Shown here: positions 17,404 to 25,777 of the stretch, one piece after another | Layout: every line of letters begins with the position of its first letter | How positions within the stretch are numbered: position 1 is the stretch's first letter | DNA from: Flavobacterium sp. LPB0248 | GTDB lineage: Bacteria > Bacteroidota > Bacteroidia > Flavobacteriales > Flavobacteriaceae | Reading direction: 5' to 3' | NCBI RefSeq assembly: GCF_013388355.1 | Contig: NZ_CP058246.1 | Location: forward strand, 3,720,001 to 3,784,000 | DNA length: 64,000 nt | Translations under genes and position numbers: made by a program | The notes under the pieces: model-generated | What the model was told of the DNA's origin: nothing | Seen by the model: the letters and a program-made list of their open reading frames with translations, nothing else | The model's database searches: none

Positions 17404-17802
17404 CTATCTTTTAAAAATAGTTCGAGTACCGTCTTGACTGTTGCTTACAATTGTTAGGTTTTGATTGTCAAGGTTTTCTATTATGTAGGTTTTGCCTTCA
17501 AAGGTAATTAGATCATGTTCTGACTGATCAAAATATCCTTTTCCTTTTTCTATCTGATAAGCACTATTTCTAATCTCTACATTGTTTTTATAAGTAATAA
17601 CCCTTCCGTCTTGGGTGAAAATAATTTTCTTAGTAAATCCGATTGTTTTTGGGGTAGCTACATAAGGATTATTGGAACCCCCAATAGATTTTTCCCAAGT
17701 CCAAGTATTTATAATTGATCCTGCAGCTTCTGTAGAAGTATTAACAGAAATCATTGATGTAAAAAGAAAGCAAATAATAAAAGATAAAAAGAGTTTCTTC
17801 AT
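17404..17802 (-). CDS. Secreted lipocalin-like hypothetical protein
   Basis: A 132-residue protein with a clear signal peptide (~1-27, cleavage near EAAG). The mature part is a small beta-rich domain with repeated short strands (KIIFTQDGRVITYKNN, ITFEGKTYIIENL) resembling bacterial lipocalin-like domains. No catalytic residues. It sits 12 bases after the PrcB-like lipoprotein and is probably co-transcribed with it. Confidence 0.65.
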   Translation of the reverse strand: MKKLFLSFIICFLFTSMISVNTSTEAAGSIINTWTWEKSIGGSNNPYVATPKTIGFTKKIIFTQDGRVITYKNNVEIRNSAYQIEKGKGYFDQSEHDLITFEGKTYIIENLDNQNLTIVSNSQDGTRTIFKR

Positions 17803-17814
17803 GATAGAATTGAA

Positions 17815-18690
17815 TTATTTTAAACTTGTAATTTTTTCTTGAATTGTTTTTTTGAAAAGTTTTACCTCTGAACTTTGATCTTCAGTATCGTTATTGTCGA
17901 TATAAACTTTAGTGGTACTTGCACCTTGACGAAGCTCAAAATAAATTCCGCCTTGATCTGCAGCATCTGGAGAACCATACGTTTTTGTTTGTCCTTTTAA
18001 AGCTAAAATTTCAGCAGGAACGCTTTTTAATAATGAAGTATATTCGCCTCTCTTAATTGTTGGAGTATATCTATATTGTCCAAAATCATATTGATTAGCA
18101 CCAACGTTTAAGAATTTTAAAGTATTAAAATCGTTAATCTGATAGAATTTTTGGCAGTCAGAACTTAAACATTGGTTATTGAAACTTCCAATAATCATCG
18201 CGTCTGCAATTTCTATTGTTTTGTTAAAAATCATTCCTTTTGATGTTTTCGGAATCAAAACAAAATCATAAGGATAAGTAGGAGCTTGAGTTACGTTTTC
18301 ACCTTCAGCAGGAGCTTTTTCGTAGTAATTAACAACGATCTCGCAATTGTTTTCTACAATCGAAGTAATTTTGATGGCATATCCGCTTGTAGGTTTAGCG
18401 CCTGCAAAAATTCCAACTAGATATTCTTTTGTAAAATCAATATTAGGGTCACTTGCAACTGGACAGTTGTTATCATGTTTCGTAAAAAACTCTTCCATTT
18501 TTTCTTGAGATACAATAACAACAGCAGCAGGATTATTAGGCATTGATTTTACATTATAATTACATGCGAACGGAAAGCCAGTAAAATTTACAACTGTATT
18601 AGCTCCACAATCTACATATTTATTTCCGTCATTGAGAGAACAAGCACTGAATCCAAAGGCTACAAACAAGCCAAGCATTAATTTTTTCAT
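17815..18690 (-). CDS. Lipoprotein with PrcB C-terminal-like domain
   Basis: About 291 residues. The signal ends in the lipobox FSAC, so the protein is membrane anchored. The middle resembles the PrcB C-terminal domain (YLVGIFAGAKPTSGYAIKI then YDFVLIPKTS), named from a treponemal protease complex. The function here is unknown. A second part rich in Tyr/Gly follows (~190-290). The ATG before KKLM is preferred over one two codons earlier because it gives a standard signal peptide. Upstream of the lipocalin-like gene. Confidence 0.75.
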   Translation of the reverse strand: MKKLMLGLFVAFGFSACSLNDGNKYVDCGANTVVNFTGFPFACNYNVKSMPNNPAAVVIVSQEKMEEFFTKHDNNCPVASDPNIDFTKEYLVGIFAGAKPTSGYAIKITSIVENNCEIVVNYYEKAPAEGENVTQAPTYPYDFVLIPKTSKGMIFNKTIEIADAMIIGSFNNQCLSSDCQKFYQINDFNTLKFLNVGANQYDFGQYRYTPTIKRGEYTSLLKSVPAEILALKGQTKTYGSPDAADQGGIYFELRQGASTTKVYIDNNDTEDQSSEVKLFKKTIQEKITSLK

Positions 18691-18877
18691 AATCATTTTA
18701 ATAGGTTTATATCTTAGTAGATTATGGTTTTGAAAAAAGGTTGCGTTGAGGTTGAACTTTTTTCAAAAAAAATAAAATGTTGGTTTAGTTGGATTTGAAA
18801 ATGAATTAGTGAAATTTCTATTTTAAAAACTAAGCACTACGTATTATTGCGTACTTTTACGTAAAATTAACTTAGTT

Positions 18878-20251
18878 ATGTCTGATTATTTACCGTTTTT
18901 ACTGGGCTTTGTTGTTGCACTTTTTATTGGAATCTACGTAGGGAGAATGCTTTCTGCGTCAAAATTTAATTCTGAAAAGGCTATTTCTGAAGAAAGATTG
19001 AATGCTTTAAATGGGCAATTGCAAATGTTGAAAGAGCAATTTGAAAACGAAAAAAATAATTTTCAGAAACAATTACAGTTGAGTATTTCCGAGAAAGAAA
19101 ATATAAGGACCGAGAAAGACAGTCTTGCAATTCAGCTTTCTAAAAAAGAAGTAGATTTCGAAAATTTATGGGAACGCCATAAAGAGCAAAAAAGCGAAAT
19201 CAACGAGCTTCAAGAAAAATTTACTAAAGAATTTGAAAATCTAGCCAACAAAATCCTGGAAGAAAAATCGGCTAAGTTTACCGAACAAAACACAGTGAAC
19301 ATGAAAAATATCCTGACGCCTTTGCAGGATAAAATTCTTGTTTTTGAACAAAAGGTTGAGCAAACTCATAAGGAAAGTATCGATTATCATGCAGCGCTTC
19401 GCCAGCAGATTATTGGTTTGAGCGAAATGAATGCACAAATGAGCAAAGAAACTTTAAATCTTACCAAAGCATTAAAAGGCGACAGTAAAATGCAGGGAAA
19501 TTGGGGAGAATTGGTTTTGGAGCGTGTTCTAGAAAAATCAGGACTTGAAAAAGGAAGAGAATATGAAGTGCAGCAGAGTTTTACAAATAGTGAAGGAAGC
19601 CGTGTTTTGCCAGATGTGGTAATTAATCTTCCCGATGGTAAAAAAATGATTGTCGATTCTAAAGTTTCACTTTCGGCTTACGAAAAATGGGTAAACGAAG
19701 AATCGGAACTTTTAAAAATAGAATTTCTTAAAGAACATGTTCTTTCTATAAAAAGACATGTGGAGCAGTTAGGAAGTAAAAATTACCATGATTTATACCA
19801 AATGGAAAGTCCAGACTTTGTGTTGCTTTTTATTCCTATGGAACCTGCTTTTGCTATTGCTTTAAACGAAGATCCATCTTTATACACCAAAGCTTTTGAC
19901 CGAAATATTGTTATTGTAACACCAAGCACACTTTTGGCTACTTTACGAACTATTGACAGTATGTGGGCCAATCAGAAACAGCAAGAAAATGCTTTAGAGA
20001 TTGCAAGACAAGCAGGAGCTTTATATGATAAATTTGAAGGTTTTGTGTCTGATTTAGTCCGAATTGGAAATAAAATAAAAGATACCAAAACCGAATACGA
20101 AAGCGCCATGAATAAACTGGTTGACGGAAAAGGAAATCTGATTTCGAGCGTAGAAAGATTGAAAAAAATGGGAGCAAAAGCAAAGAAATCGCTTCCAGAC
20201 AATATTATTGCAAGAGCGATTAATTCAGATGAAAATGAATTATTAAACTAA
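18878..20251 (+). CDS. rmuC: DNA recombination protein RmuC
   Basis: A 457-residue RmuC-family protein. An N-terminal membrane helix (~5-24) is followed by a long coiled coil (~35-190) and a nuclease-like C-terminal domain. The conserved core includes KGDSKMQGNWGELVLERVLE, LPDVVINLPDGKKMIVDSKV and YPLAFALN-like FIPMEPAFAIALNED. RmuC limits inversions at short repeats in E. coli, and this genome is rich in such repeats. It stands divergent from the PrcB-like lipoprotein. A -7-like TACTTTTA lies at 18852-18859. Confidence 0.93.
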   Translation: MSDYLPFLLGFVVALFIGIYVGRMLSASKFNSEKAISEERLNALNGQLQMLKEQFENEKNNFQKQLQLSISEKENIRTEKDSLAIQLSKKEVDFENLWERHKEQKSEINELQEKFTKEFENLANKILEEKSAKFTEQNTVNMKNILTPLQDKILVFEQKVEQTHKESIDYHAALRQQIIGLSEMNAQMSKETLNLTKALKGDSKMQGNWGELVLERVLEKSGLEKGREYEVQQSFTNSEGSRVLPDVVINLPDGKKMIVDSKVSLSAYEKWVNEESELLKIEFLKEHVLSIKRHVEQLGSKNYHDLYQMESPDFVLLFIPMEPAFAIALNEDPSLYTKAFDRNIVIVTPSTLLATLRTIDSMWANQKQQENALEIARQAGALYDKFEGFVSDLVRIGNKIKDTKTEYESAMNKLVDGKGNLISSVERLKKMGAKAKKSLPDNIIARAINSDENELLN

Positions 20252-20290
20252 AAACAGAATACAACTAATCATAATTCCAAAAACAAAAAC

Positions 20291-20839
20291 ATGAGTACAG
20301 ATTTTAAGCCCGTTTCATCATCAAAAGTTAGTATATCAGAATTAATGCTTCCTTCGCACACCAATTTTAGTGGAAAAATTCACGGAGGATATATTTTGTT
20401 ATTATTAGATCAGATTGCGTTTGCATCGGCATCAAAATTTAGCGGAAATTATTGCGTAACGGCTTCTGTAGATACGGTAAACTTTTTAAAGCCAATTGAA
20501 GTAGGAGAGTTAGTGACGATGAAAGCTTCTGTAAATTATGTTGGAAGAAGTTCTATGATTGTGGGCATTCGCGTAGAAGCCGAAAACATTCAGACTGGCG
20601 TAATCAAACATTGTAATTCCTCGTATTTTACAATGGTTGCCAAAGATAAAGACGGAAAAAGCGTTCCGGTTCCAGGATTGATTTTATCCAATTTAGAAGA
20701 AGTGCGCCGTTTTAGAAAAGCAATAAAACATATTGAGGTTAGAAAAGAAGTAGAAGAACACGAAAAATTGACCAATATAAATTCGATTGAAGATCTAGCG
20801 AGTTTAGAAAAATATAATGTCCTTCTAGAAATCAGCTAA
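20291..20839 (+). CDS. Acyl-CoA thioesterase (hotdog fold, YciA/BACH-like)
   Basis: A 182-residue hotdog-fold thioesterase that hydrolyses acyl-CoA to free acid and CoA. Motifs are the catalytic-loop sequence MLPSHTNFSGKIHGGYILLLLDQIA and the second-strand VTASVDTVNFLKPIEVGELV. The C-terminal ~40 residues are helical and charged. It follows rmuC by 40 bases and precedes the VOC gene. The chain-length preference cannot be told. Confidence 0.9.
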   Translation: MSTDFKPVSSSKVSISELMLPSHTNFSGKIHGGYILLLLDQIAFASASKFSGNYCVTASVDTVNFLKPIEVGELVTMKASVNYVGRSSMIVGIRVEAENIQTGVIKHCNSSYFTMVAKDKDGKSVPVPGLILSNLEEVRRFRKAIKHIEVRKEVEEHEKLTNINSIEDLASLEKYNVLLEIS

Positions 20840-20881
20840 ATTTTCTTATATTTATTTGATACACATTAAATAGTAGAAATT

Positions 20882-21277
20882 ATGGTCAAGTTTGGATATA
20901 CAATTTTATATGTTGAAAATGTCGAAGAATCTATTGCGTTTTATGAAAATGCTTTTGGGTTCTCGAGAAAATTTATCACGCCAGATGGCGATTATGGCGA
21001 ATTAAGCACAGGAGAAACGACACTTTCATTTGCATCAAAAAAGCTGGCTTCTCAAAGTTTGAAAGACGGTTTTATTGAAAGCAGTTTAGAAAATAAGCCT
21101 TTTGCAATAGAAATTGGTTTCATTACAGATAATGTTCCAGAAGTTTTACAGAAAGCAACTTCTTTTGGTGCCGTTATAGTTTTAGAACCTGTAGAAAAAC
21201 CTTGGGGACAAATTGTAGCTTATGCAAGAGATTTGAATGGATTTTTAATTGAAATTTGCACAGAGGTAAAAGGTTGA
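20882..21277 (+). CDS. VOC family protein (glyoxalase/bleomycin-resistance fold)
   Basis: A 131-residue vicinal-oxygen-chelate protein built from two beta-alpha-beta-beta-beta units (YVENVEESIAFYENAFGF, then IGFITDNVPEVLQKATSFGA). The second half ends WGQIVAYARDLNGFLIEIC with the metal-ligand-type glutamate. VOC proteins range from glyoxalases to antibiotic-binding proteins, and no substrate can be assigned. It precedes a small membrane gene by 10 bases. Confidence 0.88.
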   Translation: MVKFGYTILYVENVEESIAFYENAFGFSRKFITPDGDYGELSTGETTLSFASKKLASQSLKDGFIESSLENKPFAIEIGFITDNVPEVLQKATSFGAVIVLEPVEKPWGQIVAYARDLNGFLIEICTEVKG

Positions 21278-21287
21278 TTTTATTGAA

Positions 21288-21740
21288 ATGAATTATATAC
21301 AACGAAAACCCTATGTTTTATTTTTAGCTATAATAGTCATTCTTTTAAGTTTTGGCTTTTACAGAGGAGATGAAACGCTCGATATTAATATTTCCGACAC
21401 TTATTATGTCATTTCGTGGCAGTTTTTAATGATTCTTATTTCTTCCATCTATGGATTATTAACCTTAATTTATTTTTCATTAATAAAACTCAACTTCAAT
21501 TTAATAAATTGGATGACTGTTTTACATGTTTTGGTAAGTATAATTGGGTTATTTGCAATTTTTACTTTGCCTCAATTGATGAAAGAAAATTTTCCGATTG
21601 ATACCTCTTTTATATTGGATAATGCACGTTTTAATGATAGAATCAGGTATGGAATTGTGATTTCCATTATGATATTATTAAGTGTTCAAATTTTGTTTTT
21701 TGTGAATGTGATCTATTCTTTGGCAAGAGGAAGATCTTAA
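21288..21740 (+). CDS. Hypothetical four-TM protein with an oxidase-like DTYYV motif
   Basis: A 150-residue protein with four predicted membrane helices (~8-25, 42-66, 75-95 and 118-143). A loop before helix 2 reads ISDTYYVISWQF, resembling the DTYYVVAHFHY segment of haem-copper oxidase subunit I, but without the heme histidines. No family recognised. It is tightly spaced after the VOC gene. The oxidase resemblance is a short motif only. Confidence 0.55.
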   Translation: MNYIQRKPYVLFLAIIVILLSFGFYRGDETLDINISDTYYVISWQFLMILISSIYGLLTLIYFSLIKLNFNLINWMTVLHVLVSIIGLFAIFTLPQLMKENFPIDTSFILDNARFNDRIRYGIVISIMILLSVQILFFVNVIYSLARGRS

Positions 21741-21974
21741 TCATTTTGCTTTTCACATAATTCATTTCACAACAAAAAAAAATTCACAAATATTTAGCAT
21801 TAATCTCAGAACTCGGCGTTGAGAAATTTCGTAACTTTAAGTGTAATTATTGGGTTACGGAATTTTTTCACTGAGTATTGCCGTTCTATTTTTCAGATTA
21901 ATTAAAAGCTGAATTTTTTATTTTCTGTTGGTCAGAAGAAATGGAATGACATAATTGTTTAAATGTAGACGATT

Positions 21975-22541
21975 ATGAAAACAACTACCTTACTTTTTTT
22001 ACTTTTTACTGCTTTTTCTGTTATTGCCCAAGACAAATTTTTTACTAATACAGGGACAATTAATTTTGAAGCCTCCGTTCCTATGTTTGAGGAGATTAGA
22101 GCAGTAAATAGACAAGTTGCTATACTTTTAGAACCTAAAACAAGTACTTTTATCTGTACTGTTGTCATCAAAAATTTTCGTTTTAAATTGGATCTCATGC
22201 AAGAGCATTTCAATGAAAATTATATGCAAAGCGATCGTTATCCTAAAGCAGTATTTAAAGGAAAGATTGAAAAGTTTGATTTGAAAGATATTAATGAGGT
22301 TGAAAAGCAATATCAGATAAAGGGAAAATTGAATCTACGAGGCAAATCAAAAGAAATTATTGTGAATGCTTTGATTAAAAGAGTGCCGGAAGGAATTCAG
22401 GTTATTTCAGATTTCCCAATTGAAGTCTCCGATTTTAATATTCAGATTCCAACTCCTATAGCAGCCAAAATTTCAAAAACAGCTAATACAGAACTGACGG
22501 GCATTGTTCGAAGTGAAGATACTATGCTTACTTTAAAATAA
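21975..22541 (+). CDS. YceI family periplasmic protein
   Basis: A 188-residue secreted protein with a signal peptide (~1-18, ending VIAQ) and a lipocalin-like YceI fold thought to bind isoprenoid lipids. Typical features are FMQEHFNENY-like LMQEHFNENYMQSDRYPKAVFKG and the repeat strands GKLNLRGKSKEIIVNALI. The ~230 bases upstream hold only a weak hairpin (TTTCGTAAC / GTTACGGAA, 21827-21868) and no gene. The stop is four bases from the stop of the convergent TIGR01777 gene. Confidence 0.88.
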   Translation: MKTTTLLFLLFTAFSVIAQDKFFTNTGTINFEASVPMFEEIRAVNRQVAILLEPKTSTFICTVVIKNFRFKLDLMQEHFNENYMQSDRYPKAVFKGKIEKFDLKDINEVEKQYQIKGKLNLRGKSKEIIVNALIKRVPEGIQVISDFPIEVSDFNIQIPTPIAAKISKTANTELTGIVRSEDTMLTLK

Positions 22542-22544
22542 AAA

Positions 22545-23456
22545 TTATTTAATACAGCTGATCAGTGTTTTTTCTAAATCAGTAAACTGAAATTCGAAAC
22601 CTGTTTTCTGAATTTTTTCTGAAGAAACACGTTGTCCAGTTAAAACTGCTATGCTCATTTCTCCCAATAAAATCTTTAGTACAAAAGGAGGAACATTAGG
22701 AAGCCAAATAGCATAATCAAACAATTTAGCGAATGTTTTAGAAAATCGGGCATTAGTTGTGTTGTCTGTTACACAAGCGTTGTAGGCGCCTTCTAGTTTT
22801 GTGTCTTCAATACTTTTTAAGTAAATCTGACATAAATCTTCAGCATGAATCCAAGGGAGATATTGTTTACCCGAACCCAATACCGCGCCAAAACCTGATT
22901 TAAAGGTCGGAATCATTTTTTTTATAAAACCTTCTTCTTTTCCAAAAACGATACCAGTTCGAATTTTGACAGTTCGAATGTTTAAAGAATTCATTTTATC
23001 AGCAGCATTTTCCCATTTTTGACAAGTAATGCCTAAAAAGTCATTTGCTGGAGGCGTGTCTTCGGTACAGATTTTATGACTGGTTACAGCACCATAAATA
23101 CCAACAGCCGATGCAGAAACAAATGCGTCTAGTTTTTTATTGTTGTTTTCCAAAACCGAAAAAATCATTTCTATAGGTCTAATTCGGCTTTCAAGAATAG
23201 CTCTTTTTCGTCTTTTGGTCCATCTTTTTTCTACTATTCCTTCACCTGCAAGGTGAATAATGTAATCGGCATTTAGGATAGCATTTTTATCAATGTAATT
23301 TTTTTTGATATCCCATTTGTAATAAGTGACTCTTGGTGTATTTTCTCTATCAGATCGGCTCAAAACAGACACAGAAAATCCGGCTTCGATGAGAACATCT
23401 GTTAAATGTTTTCCAATGAAACCGCTTCCGCCTGTTAATAGAACATTTTGAGCCAT
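22545..23456 (-). CDS. TIGR01777 family epimerase (YfcH/SDR39U1-like)
   Basis: A 303-residue extended-SDR protein. It starts with the Rossmann loop GGSGFIGKHL (~8-17). The mid-region motifs are IIHLAGEGI, RIRTGIVFG-like IRTVKIRTGIVFG, and LPWIHAEDL. The C-terminal DUF1731-like part reads PPFVLKILLGEMS and GQRVSSEKI. Substrate unknown; the E. coli relative is YfcH. Divergent from the TetR gene across a short palindromic promoter region. Confidence 0.9.
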   Translation of the reverse strand: MAQNVLLTGGSGFIGKHLTDVLIEAGFSVSVLSRSDRENTPRVTYYKWDIKKNYIDKNAILNADYIIHLAGEGIVEKRWTKRRKRAILESRIRPIEMIFSVLENNNKKLDAFVSASAVGIYGAVTSHKICTEDTPPANDFLGITCQKWENAADKMNSLNIRTVKIRTGIVFGKEEGFIKKMIPTFKSGFGAVLGSGKQYLPWIHAEDLCQIYLKSIEDTKLEGAYNACVTDNTTNARFSKTFAKLFDYAIWLPNVPPFVLKILLGEMSIAVLTGQRVSSEKIQKTGFEFQFTDLEKTLISCIK

Positions 23457-23501
23457 AATAGTTTATAATATATTTAACAGTATATAGTGTTTAAGGATTA
23501 G

Positions 23502-23530
23502 TAAAGGTACTTAAACAATGTTTACCTTTA
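23502..23530. promoter_or_regulatory. Inverted repeat between divergent genes; promoter or TetR operator candidate
   Basis: TAAAGGTA (23502-23509) and TACCTTTA (23523-23530) are perfect inverted 8-mers, 13 bases apart. Each is also a TAnnTTTR -7-like element facing its own gene. The site could be back-to-back promoters, an operator for the adjacent TetR protein, or both. The same TACCTTTA word occurs at other promoters in the window, which favours the promoter reading. Confidence 0.4.
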
Positions 23531-23554
23531 TGGCAAATTCTAAATTTTAATAAA

Positions 23555-24214
23555 ATGGCGACTAAAAAAAAGGTAATTACCAAAGATGATATCGTTTCAA
23601 AATATATGGAAGAGGTTTTAGAAAAAGGTCAAAAACCAAAATCGGTTTATCATTTTGCCAAAGAAAATGATTTTACAGAAGCCGAATTTTATGCTTTTTT
23701 TGGAACATTAGAAGGTTTAGAAAAAGAAATATTCCGACTGTTTTTTGAAAACACAGTTAATCTTCTTCATAAGAATGAGGAATATCAGGGATATGACATG
23801 AAGAATAAAATGCTGAGTTTTTATTTTACTTTTTTTGAAATCCTGACTGCCAACAGAAGCTATGTTTTGCAATCGCTTAAGATTGATAAAAATCCGATTA
23901 AAAATTTAGTTCAGTTAACTACGCTTCGAAATAGTTTTAAAGAATATGTTGCTGAAATCCTGACAGACGATTACAGATTGGAACAGGAAAGATTTCAAAA
24001 ATTTCAAGAAAAAGCCATTCAGGAATCTTCTTGGGTGCAATTAATGATGACAATCAAATTTTGGATGGAAGACGAATCTCCGGCTTTCGAAAAGACAGAT
24101 ATTTTTATTGAAAAATCTGTTAATGCTTCATTCGAATTAATGAATGTTGCGCCAATGAATCATTTGATTGATTTCGGGAAATTTTTGTTTAAAGAAAAAG
24201 TATACAGCAGATAA
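23555..24214 (+). CDS. TetR-like transcriptional regulator
   Basis: A 219-residue helical protein. The N-terminus (~10-60) is a TetR-type HTH (SKYMEEVLEKGQKPKSVYHF and FTEAEFYAFFGTLEGLEKEI), and an all-helical ligand domain follows. Its last base is shared with the ABC1 kinase start (TAATG), so the two are co-translated. This gene order is common in flavobacteria. It likely controls its own operon and possibly the divergent epimerase. The ligand is unknown. Confidence 0.82.
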   Translation: MATKKKVITKDDIVSKYMEEVLEKGQKPKSVYHFAKENDFTEAEFYAFFGTLEGLEKEIFRLFFENTVNLLHKNEEYQGYDMKNKMLSFYFTFFEILTANRSYVLQSLKIDKNPIKNLVQLTTLRNSFKEYVAEILTDDYRLEQERFQKFQEKAIQESSWVQLMMTIKFWMEDESPAFEKTDIFIEKSVNASFELMNVAPMNHLIDFGKFLFKEKVYSR

Positions 24215-25518
24215 TGAAAACAATCGATTATATTCCAACCTCAAAAATAGAAAGAGCGGGAAAATTGGTTCAAACGGGTGCTAAAATCGGTGTAAACTAT
24301 GTAAAACATTATGCCGAAAAAATGGTTAATCCAGATTTGAGCCGTGACAAACTAAACGAGAACAACGCCGAAGATATTTATGATGGACTAAAAAGCTTAA
24401 AAGGAAGTGCGCTTAAAGTCGCTCAAATGCTAAGCATGGATAAAAACTTTCTTCCGCAGGCTTATGTAGAAAAGTTTTCGTTATCGCAATTTTCTGTTCC
24501 GCCACTTTCTGCACCTTTGGTTTTAAAAACATTCAAAAGCAATTTTGGAAAAACGCCTTATGAAATTTTTGACGAATTCAATCCGAATTCGGTAAACGCA
24601 GCAAGTATTGGCCAAGTGCATTTGGCAAAAAAAGGCGACAAAAAACTGGCTGTTAAAATTCAATATCCAGGTGTTGCCAATAGCATTTCTTCTGATTTGG
24701 CTTTGGTGAAACCAATTGCAATTAGAATGTTTAATCTGCAGGGAAAAGATTCTGATAAATATTTCAAAGAAGTCGAAGACAAACTGATTGAAGAAACTAA
24801 CTATTTGTTAGAATTACAACAAAGCCAAGAAGTTGTTAAGGCTTGCAGTAAGATTGAAAACATCACTTTTCCGAATTACTATCCAGAGTTTTCATCAGAG
24901 AAAATCATTACGATGGATTGGATGACTGGAATTCATCTTTCGGAGTTCACAGCAAAAAACACCGACCAAGAAGCAGGCGATAAACTAGGTCAGGCGCTTT
25001 GGGATTTTTATATGTATCAAATTCATGTTTTAAGAAAAGTGCATGCAGATCCGCATCCAGGGAATTTTTTGGTTGATGATCAAAACCAGTTAATCGCTTT
25101 AGATTTTGGCTGTATGAAACAAATTCCAGATGATTTCTACACTCCGTATTTTGAGTTGATTAATAAAAATGTCATTACAGACGAGAAGCTTTTCAATCAG
25201 AAATTATTCGAATTGGAGATTCTTCGTCCAGACGATACGCCTGCAGAAATAGAATATTTCACCGAAATGTTTCATGATTTGCTATCTCTCTTTACAAGAC
25301 CTTTTCAAAACGAAACTTTCGATTTTGCCGATGAAGAATTCTTTAACGCAATTGCCCAATTAGGAAAACGCTTTTCGGAAGATACAAATCTCAAAAAAAT
25401 GAACGGAAATCGTGGCTCTAAGCACTTTATTTATATGAATCGTACTTTCTTTGGTTTGTATAATTTAATGTTCGATTTGAAAGCGAAAATTGTGGTTGAG
25501 AATTATTTGAAATACTAA
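24214..25518 (+). CDS. ABC1/UbiB-family atypical kinase
   Basis: A 434-residue protein kinase-like (ADCK/UbiB) protein. The Ala-rich nucleotide loop is NAASIGQVHLA, the invariant lysine follows in KLAVKIQYPG, and the catalytic region has VHADPHPGNFLV and LIALDFGCM. The family KxGQ motif reads KVAQ here. UbiB-type proteins support quinone synthesis or lipid homeostasis through ATPase activity. It is translationally coupled to the TetR-like gene and ends at a strong terminator and repeats. Confidence 0.9.
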   Translation: MKTIDYIPTSKIERAGKLVQTGAKIGVNYVKHYAEKMVNPDLSRDKLNENNAEDIYDGLKSLKGSALKVAQMLSMDKNFLPQAYVEKFSLSQFSVPPLSAPLVLKTFKSNFGKTPYEIFDEFNPNSVNAASIGQVHLAKKGDKKLAVKIQYPGVANSISSDLALVKPIAIRMFNLQGKDSDKYFKEVEDKLIEETNYLLELQQSQEVVKACSKIENITFPNYYPEFSSEKIITMDWMTGIHLSEFTAKNTDQEAGDKLGQALWDFYMYQIHVLRKVHADPHPGNFLVDDQNQLIALDFGCMKQIPDDFYTPYFELINKNVITDEKLFNQKLFELEILRPDDTPAEIEYFTEMFHDLLSLFTRPFQNETFDFADEEFFNAIAQLGKRFSEDTNLKKMNGNRGSKHFIYMNRTFFGLYNLMFDLKAKIVVENYLKY

Positions 25519-25532
25519 TTAATTAGTTTCTT

Positions 25533-25558
25533 TTTGTTTCAGGTTTCAGGTTTCAAGT
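25533..25558. repeat. GTTTCAGGTTTCAGG word repeat, left half
   Basis: Tandem TTTCAGG words that are the reverse complement of the CCTGAAA words at 25739-25770. Together they bracket a terminator and a palindrome between two convergent genes. Confidence 0.5.
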
Positions 25559-25580
25559 TGGCTGAACTTTACATATAGAG

Positions 25581-25620
25581 CTTTGTCAAAGTTTAAAACT
25601 TTGACAAAGTTTTTTTTTTG
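25581..25620 (+). terminator. Terminator after the ABC1 kinase
   Basis: CTTTGTCAAAGTTT pairs with AAACTTTGACAAAG in an almost perfect hairpin and is followed by T10. Confidence 0.8.
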
Positions 25621-25625
25621 TTTAG

Positions 25626-25729
25626 TTTGTCATCCTGAGGAACGAAGGATCACACTCGCAAATCGACAAAGGTTAGCGACATTCTGCGCGGAGTTTCTAG
25701 TGTGATCCTTCGTTCCTCAGGATGACAAA
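25626..25729. repeat. REP-like palindrome with perfect 31-bp arms
   Basis: A 31-bp arm beginning TTTGTCATCCTGAGG at 25626-25656 is exactly inverted at 25699-25729, with a 42-base centre. It sits between the convergent ABC1 kinase and photolyase genes. The word GTCATCCTGAG also appears inverted at 28313-28327 in another intergenic element, so it belongs to a dispersed family. Confidence 0.85.
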
Positions 25730-25738
25730 AATGAGTAT

Positions 25739-25770
25739 AAACCTGAAACCTGAAACCTGAAACTTGAAAC
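25739..25770. repeat. CCTGAAA word repeat, right half
   Basis: Three AACCTGAAA-type words followed by ACTTGAAAC, inverted relative to 25533-25558. The two halves can pair around the palindrome. Confidence 0.5.
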
Positions 25771-25777
25771 AAAAACT

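Noticed and set aside
25533-25770. CRISPR-like array
   Set aside because: The repeats are short degenerate words and palindromes with no regular spacers and no cas genes nearby.
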